From NCBI RefSeq assembly GCF_000151665.1, contig NW_013171815.1, forward strand, positions 943,153 through 1,007,152: a stretch of 64,000 nucleotides of DNA. Reading direction: 5' to 3'. The notes below the pieces were generated by a model, which was given only the letters and a program-made list of their open reading frames with translations, searched no databases and was not told where the DNA came from. The position numbers were made by a program, and so were the translations under genes. This document shows positions 44,598 through 56,901 of the stretch, piece by piece. Source of the DNA: Blastocystis hominis. Its lineage: Eukaryota > Sar > Bigyra > Opalinata > Blastocystidae. How positions within the stretch are numbered: position 1 is the first letter of the stretch; every line of letters starts with the position of its first letter.

Positions 44598-47500
44598 TTA
44601 TTCAATGAGTTTCATATAATATCCAGACCGATTCTCCATTTTCCACACAATGTCCACAAATCGGTGATCTTTATCTGCTAATTTGGGAACCAAATCTATG
44701 AATCACACTCCCCATTTACAAAAACTTAATCGACTTAATCGTAGCTCCAAAGGATTGAAATGCTCAATAAAGTCCGTATAAATGGAATTCCCTTTTTCCG
44801 TTTCGCTCTTTTCCTTCTTTGCATCCTCCAATTGCGCGGTTATTCCCGTGATTATGCTGTGCACCGTACCTGGAACAATATCCTTCAGAACCGCGGGGAA
44901 CATGGGCTGGATATGGCAGTAGGGACAGGATGAAACGACCTACCCCTCAAGTGAAACGCCCTCAACTACCGAAATTCTCTCGATTTTTTGCTCGTCGGAC
45001 ACGTTTTCCACAATCGTTTTATAGAACGAAACCCCCTCATTCACCGCGATTTTCTGCTCCTTGCAATGAATAAGGCGTTTCATCGGAATGTTCCTATGGA
45101 AGCGAATCATTCTCCACTGCCCCTCACACGTAACAAACAAGAAAACGCCCTTCAATTCATACGTTCCTTCGCGCACGAACTCATTCTCCTCGCTCTCCGG
45201 AAAGTGAATGAAACTCCCGATCTCCAGTGAAACTCCCTCCGGGAGCGTCTCTCCCTCTTTTAAAAGAGAGTAGCACTGCACGGGGTCGGCCTCGCTGCTG
45301 GTGCCCAGCGAGAAAAGAGCATCGCAGACCGTTCGATTCAATTGATGAGGGAACCAATGATAGTTGTTTGTCAGCAGGATTACCCCCGAAATCGGGCAAT
45401 TCCCGCGGTTCGTGAGAGTAATGGGGAGTTTCGAGAGCTCTGAGAAATAGTGGAAATCGTGGAATTCGCCCAGCTCGACGCTCAGCGCGCAATCCTGCGG
45501 GACGACATGCATGTGCAACGCGGTGTCATTCCCGCGGATATTGTTCTGACGCTGCTCCAGCGTGTGATTCAATCGAATTCCGGGAAGCGAAAGCGGCTGT
45601 TTCGCGGTTATTTTGCGTTTTTGAGAGGCCGTTTCGACCTCGAACCGAATCTCTTCGATGTCAATTTCGCCCGATTCCCGCGGAACCACAAACAGCGTGA
45701 GCACTTTCCGCTCCAACGGACCCAATTCCATCGAGCTCGACTGGGTTTCCACGTTTCCACGAACCCCCAAATCGATTTTGGGGCATTTCAAAACTTCGTT
45801 GAGCGGGTTTTGGACCTCGATTTCCACCGCGATTTTCTGGCCGATCGATACCACGGTTTCCCTTTTTTCCCCTTTTCGGTTGTACCCGTCGCCTTCGTGG
45901 AACTGGGGAATCTTCGACGCGGTCACGTGACTTCGAACGATCCGGCTCAGAATCGCGGCAAATCGGACGTCTTCCTCGCGGTTATCGCTCAGATGCGGCC
46001 AGTTCGCGGGGTCGTCCTCCCCGCGGTTCTCCTGATAGCGTACGCACGTGGACCGGATGAGCGGAACCGCGATTTGCGCAGCGAAGGGGGCGAAACCCGC
46101 GGGAATGTTCTCGATGGGCTTGAAAAAATCGGGAATCGGGACATTTTGGCGGGTGGCTTCCATCGAATTCGATCCATAGGCCATGGACTGGACCCTTCGA
46201 AAGAGTTCCTCATCGAAGGGCGTTTCCTCGGCGAGAAGATCGAGGAGTTTCGTTTTGAAATAGGATTGGATGTGGGGCCATTCCGCGGTTTTCATGGCGG
46301 TCCAGGCGGTGAGAAGATTCCACGCGGCGTAGGCGGGCAGGCGGAGTTTGTGATAGCGGAGATACGCGAGGACGAGGGAGAACGAGGCGCGTTTCTGGCG
46401 GTTTTGGAGCTGTAGGAGGCCTGCCCAAGTGAGGAAAACCGCGGAAATGGTGTCGTAGACGGAGGTGTAGGAGGCGAGGAGGGCGATTTGATCGTGGAGA
46501 GAAATGATCTGGGCTTTGCGAGCGAGTTCCTGGCACCCCATGGAGAGTAAAAGGAGAATGAGGGAGAGAGAATCGTGGAAACGAGCGATGGGCGTGGTGG
46601 TGAGTGCGTAGAACTTGGAGGCCTGCTTGAAATAGTATTGCACCTCGCGGACTTGGATGCCGCCCTGTCCGGGCTGCGATCCGAGGAGAAAGAAGGCGAG
46701 TGCGACCATGGAGAAAACCTCGCCGAGCTGGAAGAAGGACTACAATCGAAGCGTGGAAGGAGAGCTACGCTCGTGGTGCGATAATCATCGAATATCATTT
46801 GGTAGTAATCGATTGCGGACTCGTAGTCCTACGAACAAACACGGAGAGAGAAGCAAACGTGGAAGAGAAACGCCATATCGGCGAGAAAACGAATCTTAAA
46901 CTCGATCGTGTCGCAATGGTACAGAACCAGTTCTTCTTCCTGATTGGTCGCTAGAATGTTCGAGCTGCTGGAGTTCCGAAGCCACGAAAACACGCTGTTC
47001 ACAAACCCACGACGATCTGCGATCACTGCTTGCGTATAGGACTCGATGAGCCTTTGCAGGTTCGGTAAAATGCTTTTCGAAATGACGTTTTGCATGATTT
47101 CGCGCACGCTTTGCTCGTTTTCCGCGGAAAGAGCGAAGCTGGGAGAGGACTCGTCGTCTCCCCAGTCCAGAGATTCTTTAGCATCGGTGTTAAAGCGAAT
47201 GACTTTGCACTGGGAAGCGTTAAACGAAGATTTCATTCGTCGAAGCAGGTCATCGACATCGACACGGGAGCCAGTGTCGTGGAGCAGAATGTAGAAAAAC
47301 GGAATTGCTTTGTTGTACATCCCCATCGAGAACCGTGGATAATGGAGCACTCGCTGCGACAATTCATCAAACCGCAGGATAGGGTCTGGATCATCGCTCG
47401 AAACGACTAAAAACACGCCAAGTGGATGATGCAGTAAGTTGAATTCCCCAAAACGGCAAGCAGTTAGCAAAGACGAAGTAAAGTCAAGGAGCCAATCTTG

Positions 47501-47893
47501 ATTTGTATCGGTTGTCGCTTTTCCATCACAAAGATCACGAACCATTTGATGAATCGTATCAGTAGAAGGCTTGTGTAGAATTAGGGTTTGGAGAAGGGAT
47601 TCCTCGATTTTTGTTTCATCCCAATGGCTTATCGACTCCGTGTATTCCAGATGAAATGAGACACGATCAAGAGGAACACTCCGATTTTCAAACTTGATGA
47701 AACTCATTAAATTTTCTTGTTCTGCATAGGGGCTACATGTAAAAATAAAGAAAAAGGCCGAATACCGGAGCAACTGGATGGTTGACAAACCTACTCTTTT
47801 GCATACTTGCTCTGCAAAATTCGATGACTCAACTGCAATGAGTGGTTTATAGTGATCCTCAACCAACTTCCGCAGTTGTGAATAGGATACCAT
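44598..47893 (-). CDS. TRAPPC8/Trs85-like subunit of TRAPPIII
   Basis: TRAPPC8 directs the TRAPPIII Rab1 exchange complex to autophagy and early secretory membranes. The ATG is at 47,893. The N-terminal exon has the Trs85 block: HPLGVFLVVSSDDPDP, AIPFFYILLHDTGS, ILPNLQRLIESYTQAV and RRGFVNSVFSWLRNSS. After introns comes FLADMAFLFHDYESAIDYYQM, then the large helical and beta-sandwich C-terminal part (from about 46,735). The last exons read MFPAVLKDIVPGTVHSIITG and, after a short 24-nt intron, YLVPKLADKDHRFVDIVWKM. The encoded stop TAA is at 44,598-44,600, followed by a minus-strand TGTTTGTT at 44,572-44,579. The junction near 44,930 could not be brought into phase cleanly. Confidence 0.78.
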
Positions 47894-48171
47894 TTCTTTT
47901 TATGAGTTTTCACTGAGAGTTGTGCGGATTTGACAAGCAAAAATGTTAGGTTTGTATGGAAAATAATGGGAACAACCACCTAGGAGTGTCATAGTCTTGC
48001 CTAAAATTGTAGTTCTTTCTAAACCTTGTAGTTATGGACTCAATACAAGTGGATTGAAAATTGTAATAAAGAAAAATACTCTCACAGAATATCGCATACT
48101 GTTACTTTATTACAAAATGGAAAAATAAGGCAGTATTTTCAGACATTGTATTGCACTATTCTATAATCAAG

Positions 48172-51100
48172 ATGAGCAAGATCCTCCCTGCTGGAATTGA
48201 TTTTGGAAACTTGAAGACTCTAATGGAGATTTTCCAGATCAACGAGAAGAATCCGGAAACATCTCAGTTAGTGAATGTGGTTGATCGCAACGGTAGCAAG
48301 GTTCCCCCGTAAGCTATTAATACGAATACCGTGCTGATTCTTTAGAACTGAAATCTTCTTTGAAAATGAAAACCGTTTGACCGGTACTGCAGCTACGCTT
48401 GTTGTATGTGTCGAGAGAAATTAGTTCCTCGTAGAGCAGCAGCGATCATACGCGAGAAATCCGTTTTCTCAAGGCTTCGATCAAGCGGCCTTATTCTGCA
48501 ATTTCAGAAGATTTGAGAACCGCTCTTCCCTCAATGCGCGAGGGAAAAGATAAAAATATAGAGTTTGTCGTGAACATAAAGAACAAGGACCAGCATTTGT
48601 GGCCCTCGCACCTTTCTGCAGTGTACATTTCAGATCGTATTTCGGATATAAAGAAGGAGCGCAAAACGGAAGAAGTGAATGTCGTGATAACCGTAGGCAT
48701 CGACTCTGTTTTTTTCCATTGCAGATCCCCCGCTATTTCAACGAAGACCAAGTCGTGGATTTCCTGAGCGGGCTGGAAGTGATGCAGGTAAAGGACTACA
48801 TCCTCCTGTACGAGTCGGACGCGATCGCTCTGAACTACGGCTATTTCCCGAACCTCCGCAACGAATTCAGCTCCAGACCGGTGTACATTCTCTTCGTGGG
48901 CGTGGGATTCATCGAGTCCCAAGCGTTCGTGATTCGATATACCAAAGTCGGTTTTCAATGCATGCTTTTACCCGCAGGACGCATTCGAAATGCTCAGCTA
49001 CGAGCACACCAACAAAGTTTCCTCCTCGATGGTGGACGGCTTGATCTACAAGCATGGCATGGACCTCTTCAAGCAGATCTGCGAGGAAGAAGATCCCAGT
49101 TTTCAGATCTCTTCGCAGATTTACTACAACATGCTGAACAGCGTGCTGCAAGAGAAGAAGCTGTTTTCGTTGCCAGGTTCGCGCGTGGCTCTTCGGTTCA
49201 TCTCTAGGCATCGACATCGTGGAGTTCAAAATCCCAAACTACAACCAAATGAACGACGAGGGTGGCACGGAGGTCGAATCGCAGCAGCTCTTCCAGGATA
49301 TTCGCTCGAATGGCCTCACCGCTGCACTGCGCCAAATGGTCGAAGACGCCATCGACAATGCGCGGAAGAGCGACCCGCAGCTCGACCTCTCCCACGTTCT
49401 CGTCTGCGACTCCGGCGTGCTCCTCATGGAGTTCCAGAACACCGTGAACAGCGTGCTCAGCGCGAAGTTCCCCGAGAAACCGAACGTACTTCCCGGCTCG
49501 GCGTGGCATGTAGCTGCAACTGGAGACGGACCAGCTGGTTAGCGAGTACGTGGTGCGCGGCAGCGCGCTGTATTCCTTCTATTCGGTGTACTGCAACGAT
49601 CCGAACTACCAGTCCGTCGTGTCGCAGCTCTGCGCGAGCTGCCAACCGCTCTACTGCGCGTCGCACTACGCGGATCCGTCGATCGCGTCGCGCTGCCCGA
49701 ACACGCTGCGGGGTCGGAGTTTGAGCTGCTTCTGACGAGCAGAGAAGCTGAAAGGCGATGAGATCGCGGAGGCGACGAACGCGGAGAAGGTCTATCGCGC
49801 GGACCACGAAGCGGCGAATGAGCGGTCGAAGGTGCTGAACATGTACCAGACGTTCATCGAGGAGACGAAGGCGAAGATCAAAGGGCGGAACGCGAAGGAT
49901 TCGTCGCAGAACATGTACCGGCTGGACGGGAAGGTGCGTGAAATGGTGGCGTCGTGGGACCAGTGGCGAAACAACGACGCGCTGACGAGCGAGGAGATCC
50001 GAACGAAGCTGGAGCAGATCCGCGTGGAGCTGGACACGGAGATCGCGACGTTCCGCGAGGAGTGGGAGCGTCGGATGGAGCAGGAGCGAAGGATGCGGGA
50101 AGAAGAAGAGCGGCGCCGACGCGAGGAGCAGAAGCGAAGAGAAGAAGAAGAGCAGAAGCGACAGCGAGAAAAGCGGATCAAGAGCATGATCCAGGTGCGA
50201 GACATGTGCAGACAGCTCTTCGACGTGTCCTGCTGGTTCTCCGACACCGAGCTCCAGTCCTTGTATCTGTCCCTCCAGGACATGTGGGATCCCTCAATTT
50301 TCGAGTCATGGATAGGGTCAAGGACCCGCTCACCAACGAAGTCCAGTTCTTCACTCCCTACGTCTACGCCGTGCTCAACTCCCTGTACCTCCATTTCCAC
50401 CTTTCTATCTAGACACTCCCCCAAGACCTCCGGCCTGCAGGACTACGGCTACTCCCGCGGGGATTCCGGCTATCAATGGGGCGCGGGAATCTCGAGTCTG
50501 TTCCACAGGAAATCGAAGGACAAAGCGAAGGCGAAGCGAACGCAGCCGCTGCCGCCTGGTGGCGAAGTCGTTCTGTCGGCGATGCACGAAGCGCAGGGCA
50601 ATCTGCTGGAGGTTTCGGGCGAATCCAATGGGGACTGGGGCCACATTATGTCCCCTTATCATGAATCGAGTTGGGACTATCTGAATAGGGCCGGCAGCAC
50701 GGATGCTTACGCGCTGATCTCCACCAAGGAATCTCTCGTCTCTGCCTATTCAAACCGCGGTTCTGCCTCCTCTTATTCCTCCTTCAATCGCTTCTCAAGC
50801 TACCAGGCTCCTTTGTTGACCCGTCGAGGTACCTCCGTTTCCACGTTTCTCCCTGTAGGCGGGTACGAGCGCGAGTTCCCCGCGCTGCGCGCGGAGTACA
50901 GCGATCCGTACAATTCCCGCGGGGATTCCGGCGCCTACGAGGCGGCAGAGGCGGCAGAGACGGCGCAGGCGGTGCAGGACATCCTGTCGTCGCTGTGGTT
51001 CATGCTCCCGCGGGAATGTGCGCCGCAGAGCGCGCCGTCGCTGCGGGCCGAGCGGTGCGAGACGACGATCCGGCTCTCCCCCGCGGCAAGCTACACGGGC

Positions 51101-51748
51101 GAGGTGCTGCTGGGGGTCCCGGACGGGCAGGGCAAGCTGGTGGACGTCACCGCGGGGAAGCTGGTGTACGCGGGAGCGTGGCGCGAGGGCAAGTTCCACG
51201 GGCGCGGAACGCGGTACGCGGGGGAGCTGGAGCTGGAGAGCGGGGAGTGGGAGGCCGGGCGGTTCGTGCGCGGACGGAGAGTGCGAGCGGACGGAGCGGT
51301 GGAGATCGGAACGTTCGTAAACGGGGCGCTGGAGGGAGAGGGACGCGTGGTGTTCCCGTCGCTGGCGGCGGTGAGCGGCGTGTGGCACGAGGGCAGGCCG
51401 GTGGGTCGGATGCGGTACGCGCTGCCAGGGTGGGAGGAGTTCGAGTACGACGAGGCGGAGGCGGAGAAGGAGGTGAAGAGACGTGTGGTGGTGAAGGAGA
51501 ACTATATTTACTTCCGAACCACCGAGGTGAAGGGCGCGATCCCCGACTTTTTGTTCTACTCGAACGGAGATATCTTTGTGGGGGAGACGCAGATGCGGAC
51601 GCGGCCGCATAGGGGACTGTTCTTCCACATGATGAAGAGAGGATATTGTCGGATGGAGATGAATGGCGGATATCCGGGAATGGAGATTCATGATATTACG
51701 GTGCTGGTGACTGAGAATAATAAGCTGAAGAAGGTGTTGTTTTGCTAA
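48172..51748 (+). CDS. Hsp110-like protein fused to C-terminal MORN repeats
   Basis: The ATG is at 48,172. Nine or so introns of 28-37 nt join the exons. The N-terminal half follows the Hsp110/Hsp70 ATPase plan (GIDFGNLKTLMEI, then EEVNVVITIPRYFNEDQVVDFL, LLYESDAIALNYGYF, LFVGVGFIESQAFVI, DPQLDLSHVLVCDSG), but phosphate-binding motifs are degenerate: GNLK for GTTN and FVGVGF for DLGGGT. A lid-like helical region follows (ANERSKVLNMYQTFIEETK...DGKVREMVASWDQW), then a charged Glu/Arg coil. After two further introns near 50,290 and 50,390 an uninterrupted exon holds MORN repeats (VYAGAWREGKFHGRGTRYAG, VEIGTFVNGALEGEGRVVFP). The stop TAA is encoded. It is probably a nucleotide-insensitive co-chaperone scaffold; the fusion is odd. 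Confidence 0.72.
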
Positions 51749-51760
51749 GTTTTTTGTTTG

Positions 51761-54251
51761 ATGGAAAAATTCGGTTCGATTTTTGGAATGGTAATCAACG
51801 ACTCACGAAGAATCCGCAGCGGCTGGATCATTTTTAAGGATATATTGCGGCTTTACTTCGTATACTGTCCCTGCCATTCTTATTTTTAATGGAACCAACA
51901 GTTAGCAGCTCAGCAGATTATCCCAGCTTTTACCGTTCCTGTTTTGGACTGTGATTACACGTAGAGTCTATCTCCTATGTCTGGGACACACTACGAATCA
52001 TCCCAACGCGATCCCTAACAGAAGGGGAGGTTCAAACATTACTCAACCAACACAACCGATGTAATTCGAATGGGTTGCTGTTTACCGTAGGCGCGGACCC
52101 CACGTGGAAGAGTGTTAAAGTCATGTCGGATTGCAGAGGTATGGATCTTTCGTCCATTCACGACTGTTTCTTCATCGACAATTGCATAATCTCGACGCAA
52201 CAAGGAGTCGTTTCATACAAAGACGAAACCACTCTTCCTGCAGGAATTGCGCATTGTACGTTTCGAAACTGCATCCTTTTCCCGTCGATTGCAGTTTTAA
52301 ACAATACCCTAATCGAAAACTCTATTATTCTCCCCAATTCTATTGTGATTGGTTGCGGACGCATTTCATGTAACAGTAGCTTTCTCTCCGCAGCTGCTAA
52401 ATTCATAGAGCAAGTAACTTATGGAAACGGGACTAAGTGCAACATGGGGAACGAAATGGGAGGCCTTGTTGTCTCTCTGTTTGCAGATTTGATGTACAAC
52501 GACCTAGACAAGCTTACGAGTACGGGGAAGGCCGATGAAGCATTTCTACCAAACTATCTGTAATGCAACCATTTCTCTGCCAATTTAGGGAGCATATCCG
52601 CGGGGATTTTTGCGTGATTGATTCCTCCTTTGTGGAGAACTGCCCGCTCGTGTTATCTTGCTTTATCGGCCGTTGCTCCCATGTTATATCCAGCACGCTG
52701 CGAAGCTGCACCATTCTGAGTTCGACAACGAACTCGACGTTGTATGTGCTATTTATTTATTTAGTAATGTTCACAGAATCGAGCAGAGTAATCTAAACAA
52801 GTGTATCGTTCAGTGGGGCTGCTCGATCGAATCCGGAGCTAATGCGGAGCTTAGTTTATTTTGCGAGCATACTACAGCGAGCTGTAATGCAAAAATCGTC
52901 AATAGCATTATCGGTACGCACTCGTTCCAATCCACTCACGCTTCTAGCTCCAAACACGGGCGTTTCATCTGGAGAGTGTAATTCCTCTTTAGTGGGTCCG
53001 TTTATTGGGTTTCATCACAACAGTGTGTTGATTAGTGGTACGTGAATTTTGTCTCCTCCTGATTTCCAGCACTGTGGTTCTATGGAAAGGGAAACATTGG
53101 CTATGGAGCCAATATAGGAAGCAATCACACAGGTCGTCTTCCTGATCAAGAAATCATTCCGGGAGAGGGCGTTTTCTTCGGTTTGGGATGCAACATCAAA
53201 TATCCATGCAATTTGCAAAACTCTCCCTACTCGATCGTCGCGTCGGGCGTGACGATGCTTCCACAGCGAATGGATCTTCCGTTTTCGCTGATTAACCGGC
53301 CCAGCACCCATCGCGAAGGCGTTTCGCCCGAGCTGAACGAAGTGTTCCCTGGGTGGATTTTATACGGAAACTACTACATGATCGTTCGAAACGAAGATAA
53401 ATTCGCGAATCGGAACAAATCGAAGCGGAATCTCTTCGAGATGTCGATCATGCGTCCGGATATTATTGCGATGGTTGTGAAGGCGAGGAATGCGCTGGCG
53501 TTTGTTCCTCATTCGAAACGTTTGATCGATTTATCGACAATGAGCGAGGCGGAATGTGCATCGGACACGACCATCGAATTGCTGGAGGAACCGTGGAAAG
53601 AATGCGAGGACGCTGGAGACCGCGTGTATCTGGAGCGAAACGTAGAAACGGAGAAGGAGGACGATGGGTAGATCGACGGTTTGGGTAAAAACGTGCTGAC
53701 GGAGGAGAATCGGATCAAAGGAATCAAGATTTATTCGTTCTTCCTTCGGTTGTATTTGCTGCGAGTGAGCGAAGAGGATGGAATTGAGCGTAGGAGCTGT
53801 CGAAGCTGATCGTGGTGACGCAGACGAGCTCGAAGGACGAGCTGTGCGCGATGAAAGAATGGAAAGGATTGGCGCAGTAGGCGATGCGAAGGGGCTGAAT
53901 GACTGCAGATTGCTGAAGCAGGAGTTTGGAGAGCTGATGTGCTCGCAGGCGATCGCGAAGTATAGCGATATGGAGCTGGAAGTGCTGCAGTTCGCGGAGC
54001 TGAGCAAGGAGAAGGATTTCGTTCGGGGAAAGCATGTGAATAGCGTGGGAAAGAAGGGAAGGAATGAGGCGTAGAAGTATGAATTGACGCATCCGCGCGA
54101 GCGCGAGATGGAGGTGATTGAAAGGCGTCGGAAGTAGGGGCGGAGAAGGGGTGTGTGAGGGGGTAGAGTGATTAGCTGCAAGATTGAGTCGCTTACGAAT
54201 CAGACAAATGAACTGATTCGAACTTGTGGGGATTTCAAGGTGACGGAGTAA
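51761..54251 (+). CDS. Left-handed beta-helix protein (DUF4954-like)
   Basis: The likely ATG at 51,761 starts MEKFGSIFGM; the first exons to about 52,070 are only partly resolved. The body is a hexapeptide-type beta helix, visible as short hydrophobic repeats (CTFRNCILFPSIAVLNNTLI, NSIILPNSIVIGCGRI). The most conserved block reads GNIGYGANIGSNHTGRLPDQ, then IIPGEGVFFGLGCNIKYPCN, SPYSIVASGVTMLPQRMDLPFSLI, which resembles the DUF4954 family known mainly from bacteria. The C-terminus is helical and spread over small exons joined by introns of about 30-33 nt, ending IESLTNQTNELIRTCG and an encoded TAA at 54,249-54,251. Beta-helix proteins of this sort often resemble sugar-nucleotide or acyl transferases; the activity here is unknown. 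Confidence 0.6.
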
Positions 54252-54362
54252 GGAAGCGAGCAACGAAAGCGATTACTGTCATAATCATTCATTATTATAA
54301 GGACACTGTTAGCTGTACGGTGATGAAAGTGTTTGTTTTTGAATCACTCAATGGTTTTGTAA

Positions 54363-54545
54363 ATGAATGAATGAATGAATGAATGAATGAATGAATTGGA
54401 TATAGAGTGATTGAATCATTCAATGGATTCAATGGACTCATTCCTTTATTTCAATCCAATCGTGAACCATTCATTCATTCATTCATTTATTTATTTATTC
54501 ATTCATTCATTCATTTATTTATTCATTCATTCATTCATTCATTCC
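54363..54545. repeat. GAAT and ATTC/ATTT simple repeats in inverted orientation
   Basis: A (GAAT)n run of about 34 bp (54,363-54,396) is followed about 70 bp later by ATTC/ATTT runs (about 54,465-54,545), which are its reverse complement. They could pair into a long stem. The repeats lie between the convergent beta-helix and LRR genes. Confidence 0.9.
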
Positions 54546-54604
54546 ATTTTTCATTCCATTTCCTCTCATCACCACTCGCTTCGTTTGCTCCCTCAAACAA
54601 CCCA

Positions 54605-56712
54605 CTACAAAATACAACAAATACTACATCGATCCCGATCCTTCAGCATCTTCGAACTCTCACTTCGACTCTCCATCGTCATCAATCGCGTAATACTCTC
54701 CAAATCCTCCTCCGTGAACGCGTCTTCGTCCACCAACAGCGAAGAAAACAAAATGTTCTCCTTCTGCACGAACTCCGACAGCATCGTCAAGTCCTCGCTC
54801 GACAGCGGATTCCCTACTTCTCACGCCTTCTTCCTCTCTCCTACCTCGCAAATCCAACGCATTCACGCAATGCAAGATCGGAGAAATCGACCGAATTAAT
54901 GCATTTCCATTATTCGAGCCTATTTTATTATCTCTCTCTTTCGATTCCCACTATTCACCGACAATGTATCCAAACGGAGGTGGACCTCCTCGCTCTTCTT
55001 CATCTCCGCCTTGTCCTCCTCCTCCGTAAAAAACACGTCTATTTTTGGAATTCCAGAAACACGCGTACTGCTAATAAAAACGGATTTTGTGGTCACAGGA
55101 AGCGAAGCGAGCATTTTCTGCATTTCTTTCGGCGTGTCGGTGATTTCCGAAATGTGAAACTCCGTCAGATTAGGATAGTGCACCTCGTTGATCGAAGGTG
55201 GAAACAGAGAACTCAGCGGTAGTCTCGCAGTGTCTAAAATCGGGACTTTTTTCGCAAAACCAACTGGTGAGTTGCAGATAGCGCGTGGTTGGTGAGAAAT
55301 AGGGGTGATAATCGGCCTCTTTGCAGCTTAAAACTAAACAATGAAGAGCGCTGGGCGCCTCTACGATCAATGATGAGTTTCACGCAGATGTGCTCGTGGT
55401 TCACGATTTCGTACGATCCGCTGATCGAAAACGAATCCGTTTCTACGTCTCACGCGTCCTTCATCGCTACGCTTCACCGCAAACTCCACCAACCGCGGGA
55501 ATCCCCCCGCATGGATCTTCCGGACCAGCGAGAACGCGGCGGTGCACGACACATTGCAATCTAGAGAGCAGAAAGCGGCGCCGCGTACTCTGCAAGACGA
55601 GTTTCTTCAGACTGGTCAGCGCGCGCGTTCGGCTGATGTCCAGCAGCGCGCCCAGCCCCGAATCGGTGAGAGACTCTTCTAAGAATGAGAAGAAGGAGCG
55701 AGAAGGGACCCAGAGTGAGGGTTTGGAGCGTAGGGATCTGCGTTTTCTTGAGGGTTTCGAAAAAGTGGTTGATGTTCGGAAGGGAAAGATGGTTCTGCAT
55801 CACCGTCAGGTAGCGCAGGTTGAAGTCGTGCTTCCGGTACGCTTTTAAAAACTGCTGAAACGAATCTTCGGCGTTGGTTCCTGGATGTGAGCGAGGAGGA
55901 AGACAAGGAAAACGGATGATGTTGAAGGTCTCCCAGTATTTGGAGGAAATGATAAAGCCAAGTCCTTCGCCGTTGATGGGGTTATCTGGAATGAATGGAA
56001 GAGTTTGGACATACCACTAAAGTCGATGTTTAGAATGGCGTCACTGCGACGAATGAGCTTATGGACCAAAACGGCTCCTCCAGTGGTTATTGAAGTGTCT
56101 GCAATGAAAATGAAAGAGGAATCGGACTGATAATGTTAATTGATCGCAGAGATGGGCAGGGAATCGGATTTTGCCTGCGTAAAACGTTTGTGATCACTTC
56201 AAAACCTTTATCTCCAATTTTATTATCTATATGAGACGGTGAAAACGACATTACGCGAAAGATCTAATAGTTCCAGCGACTTGAAACCTAAGCGGAACGT
56301 ATCAGCTAAAAGACAGCATCCATTGTAAGATAAGTTTGTATCTTTCGTTCAGCAACACACTGTACAACCTACTAGAAAGATAGATCTTTTTTATCCTTTC
56401 GCGGATTGCGTTGTTGTCAAAAACCGTGAGAATTCTCCGTAAATCTTCTTCAGTTAGATTGTTGTCTAGTCCTCATACAACTCGTTATTCAACCAACCAG
56501 ACAATTTCAGCTCCGACGATAAAGACTAAATGTCATAAGAAAAGGAGAGTCGCTACCTCAATCTCAATTACCGAAGAAACGAGTTGAACTCTATATACAC
56601 TCATCTCGGGATCATAAGTATAGCATTTTGATGCTGGCTGACTAAAAGCCTCCATATGGTATGAGTGTTTTTGAGCTACTACGGAGGTGGTGAATGGAGT
56701 GGTGCTACTCAT
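54605..56712 (-). CDS. Leucine-rich repeat protein, ribonuclease-inhibitor type
   Basis: The start is the ATG at 56,712 (upstream codons in frame have no ATG). Introns of about 28-32 nt join many small exons. Joined pieces read SSELKLSDNNLTEEDLRRIL, NLSYNGCCLLADTFRLGFKS and LLDLSHNKIGDKGFEVITN, which are typical RNI-type LRR units; later units include NLTEFHISEITDTPKEMQKM and PTLQTLTLGPFSLL. The protein is therefore a curved protein-binding scaffold. The C-terminal exon is acidic and ends with an encoded TAG at 54,605. I found no second domain. Not all junctions between about 55,100 and 56,100 were solved, so a frame break there cannot be ruled out. Confidence 0.6.
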
Positions 56713-56901
56713 AGCAGTTGAAATCCATTGGAACTTTGTTGCACACAAATGAGACCAGTTAGCTTAAAGGACGGGAATGGGTATTATACAAGGTGCTGTT
56801 TCAGAATATACCGTTTTTATGGATAATACATGGACAGTACAGATTCTGAAATCTGGTTGGCTAAAACTCCCTCCGCAAAATGAGCAACTTGGGTCGATCT
56901 A

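Noticed and set aside
45450-46415. 321-residue rightward frame across the TRAPPC8 gene
   Set aside because: Antisense to conserved TRAPPC8 sequence; Arg/Phe/Glu-rich shadow composition.
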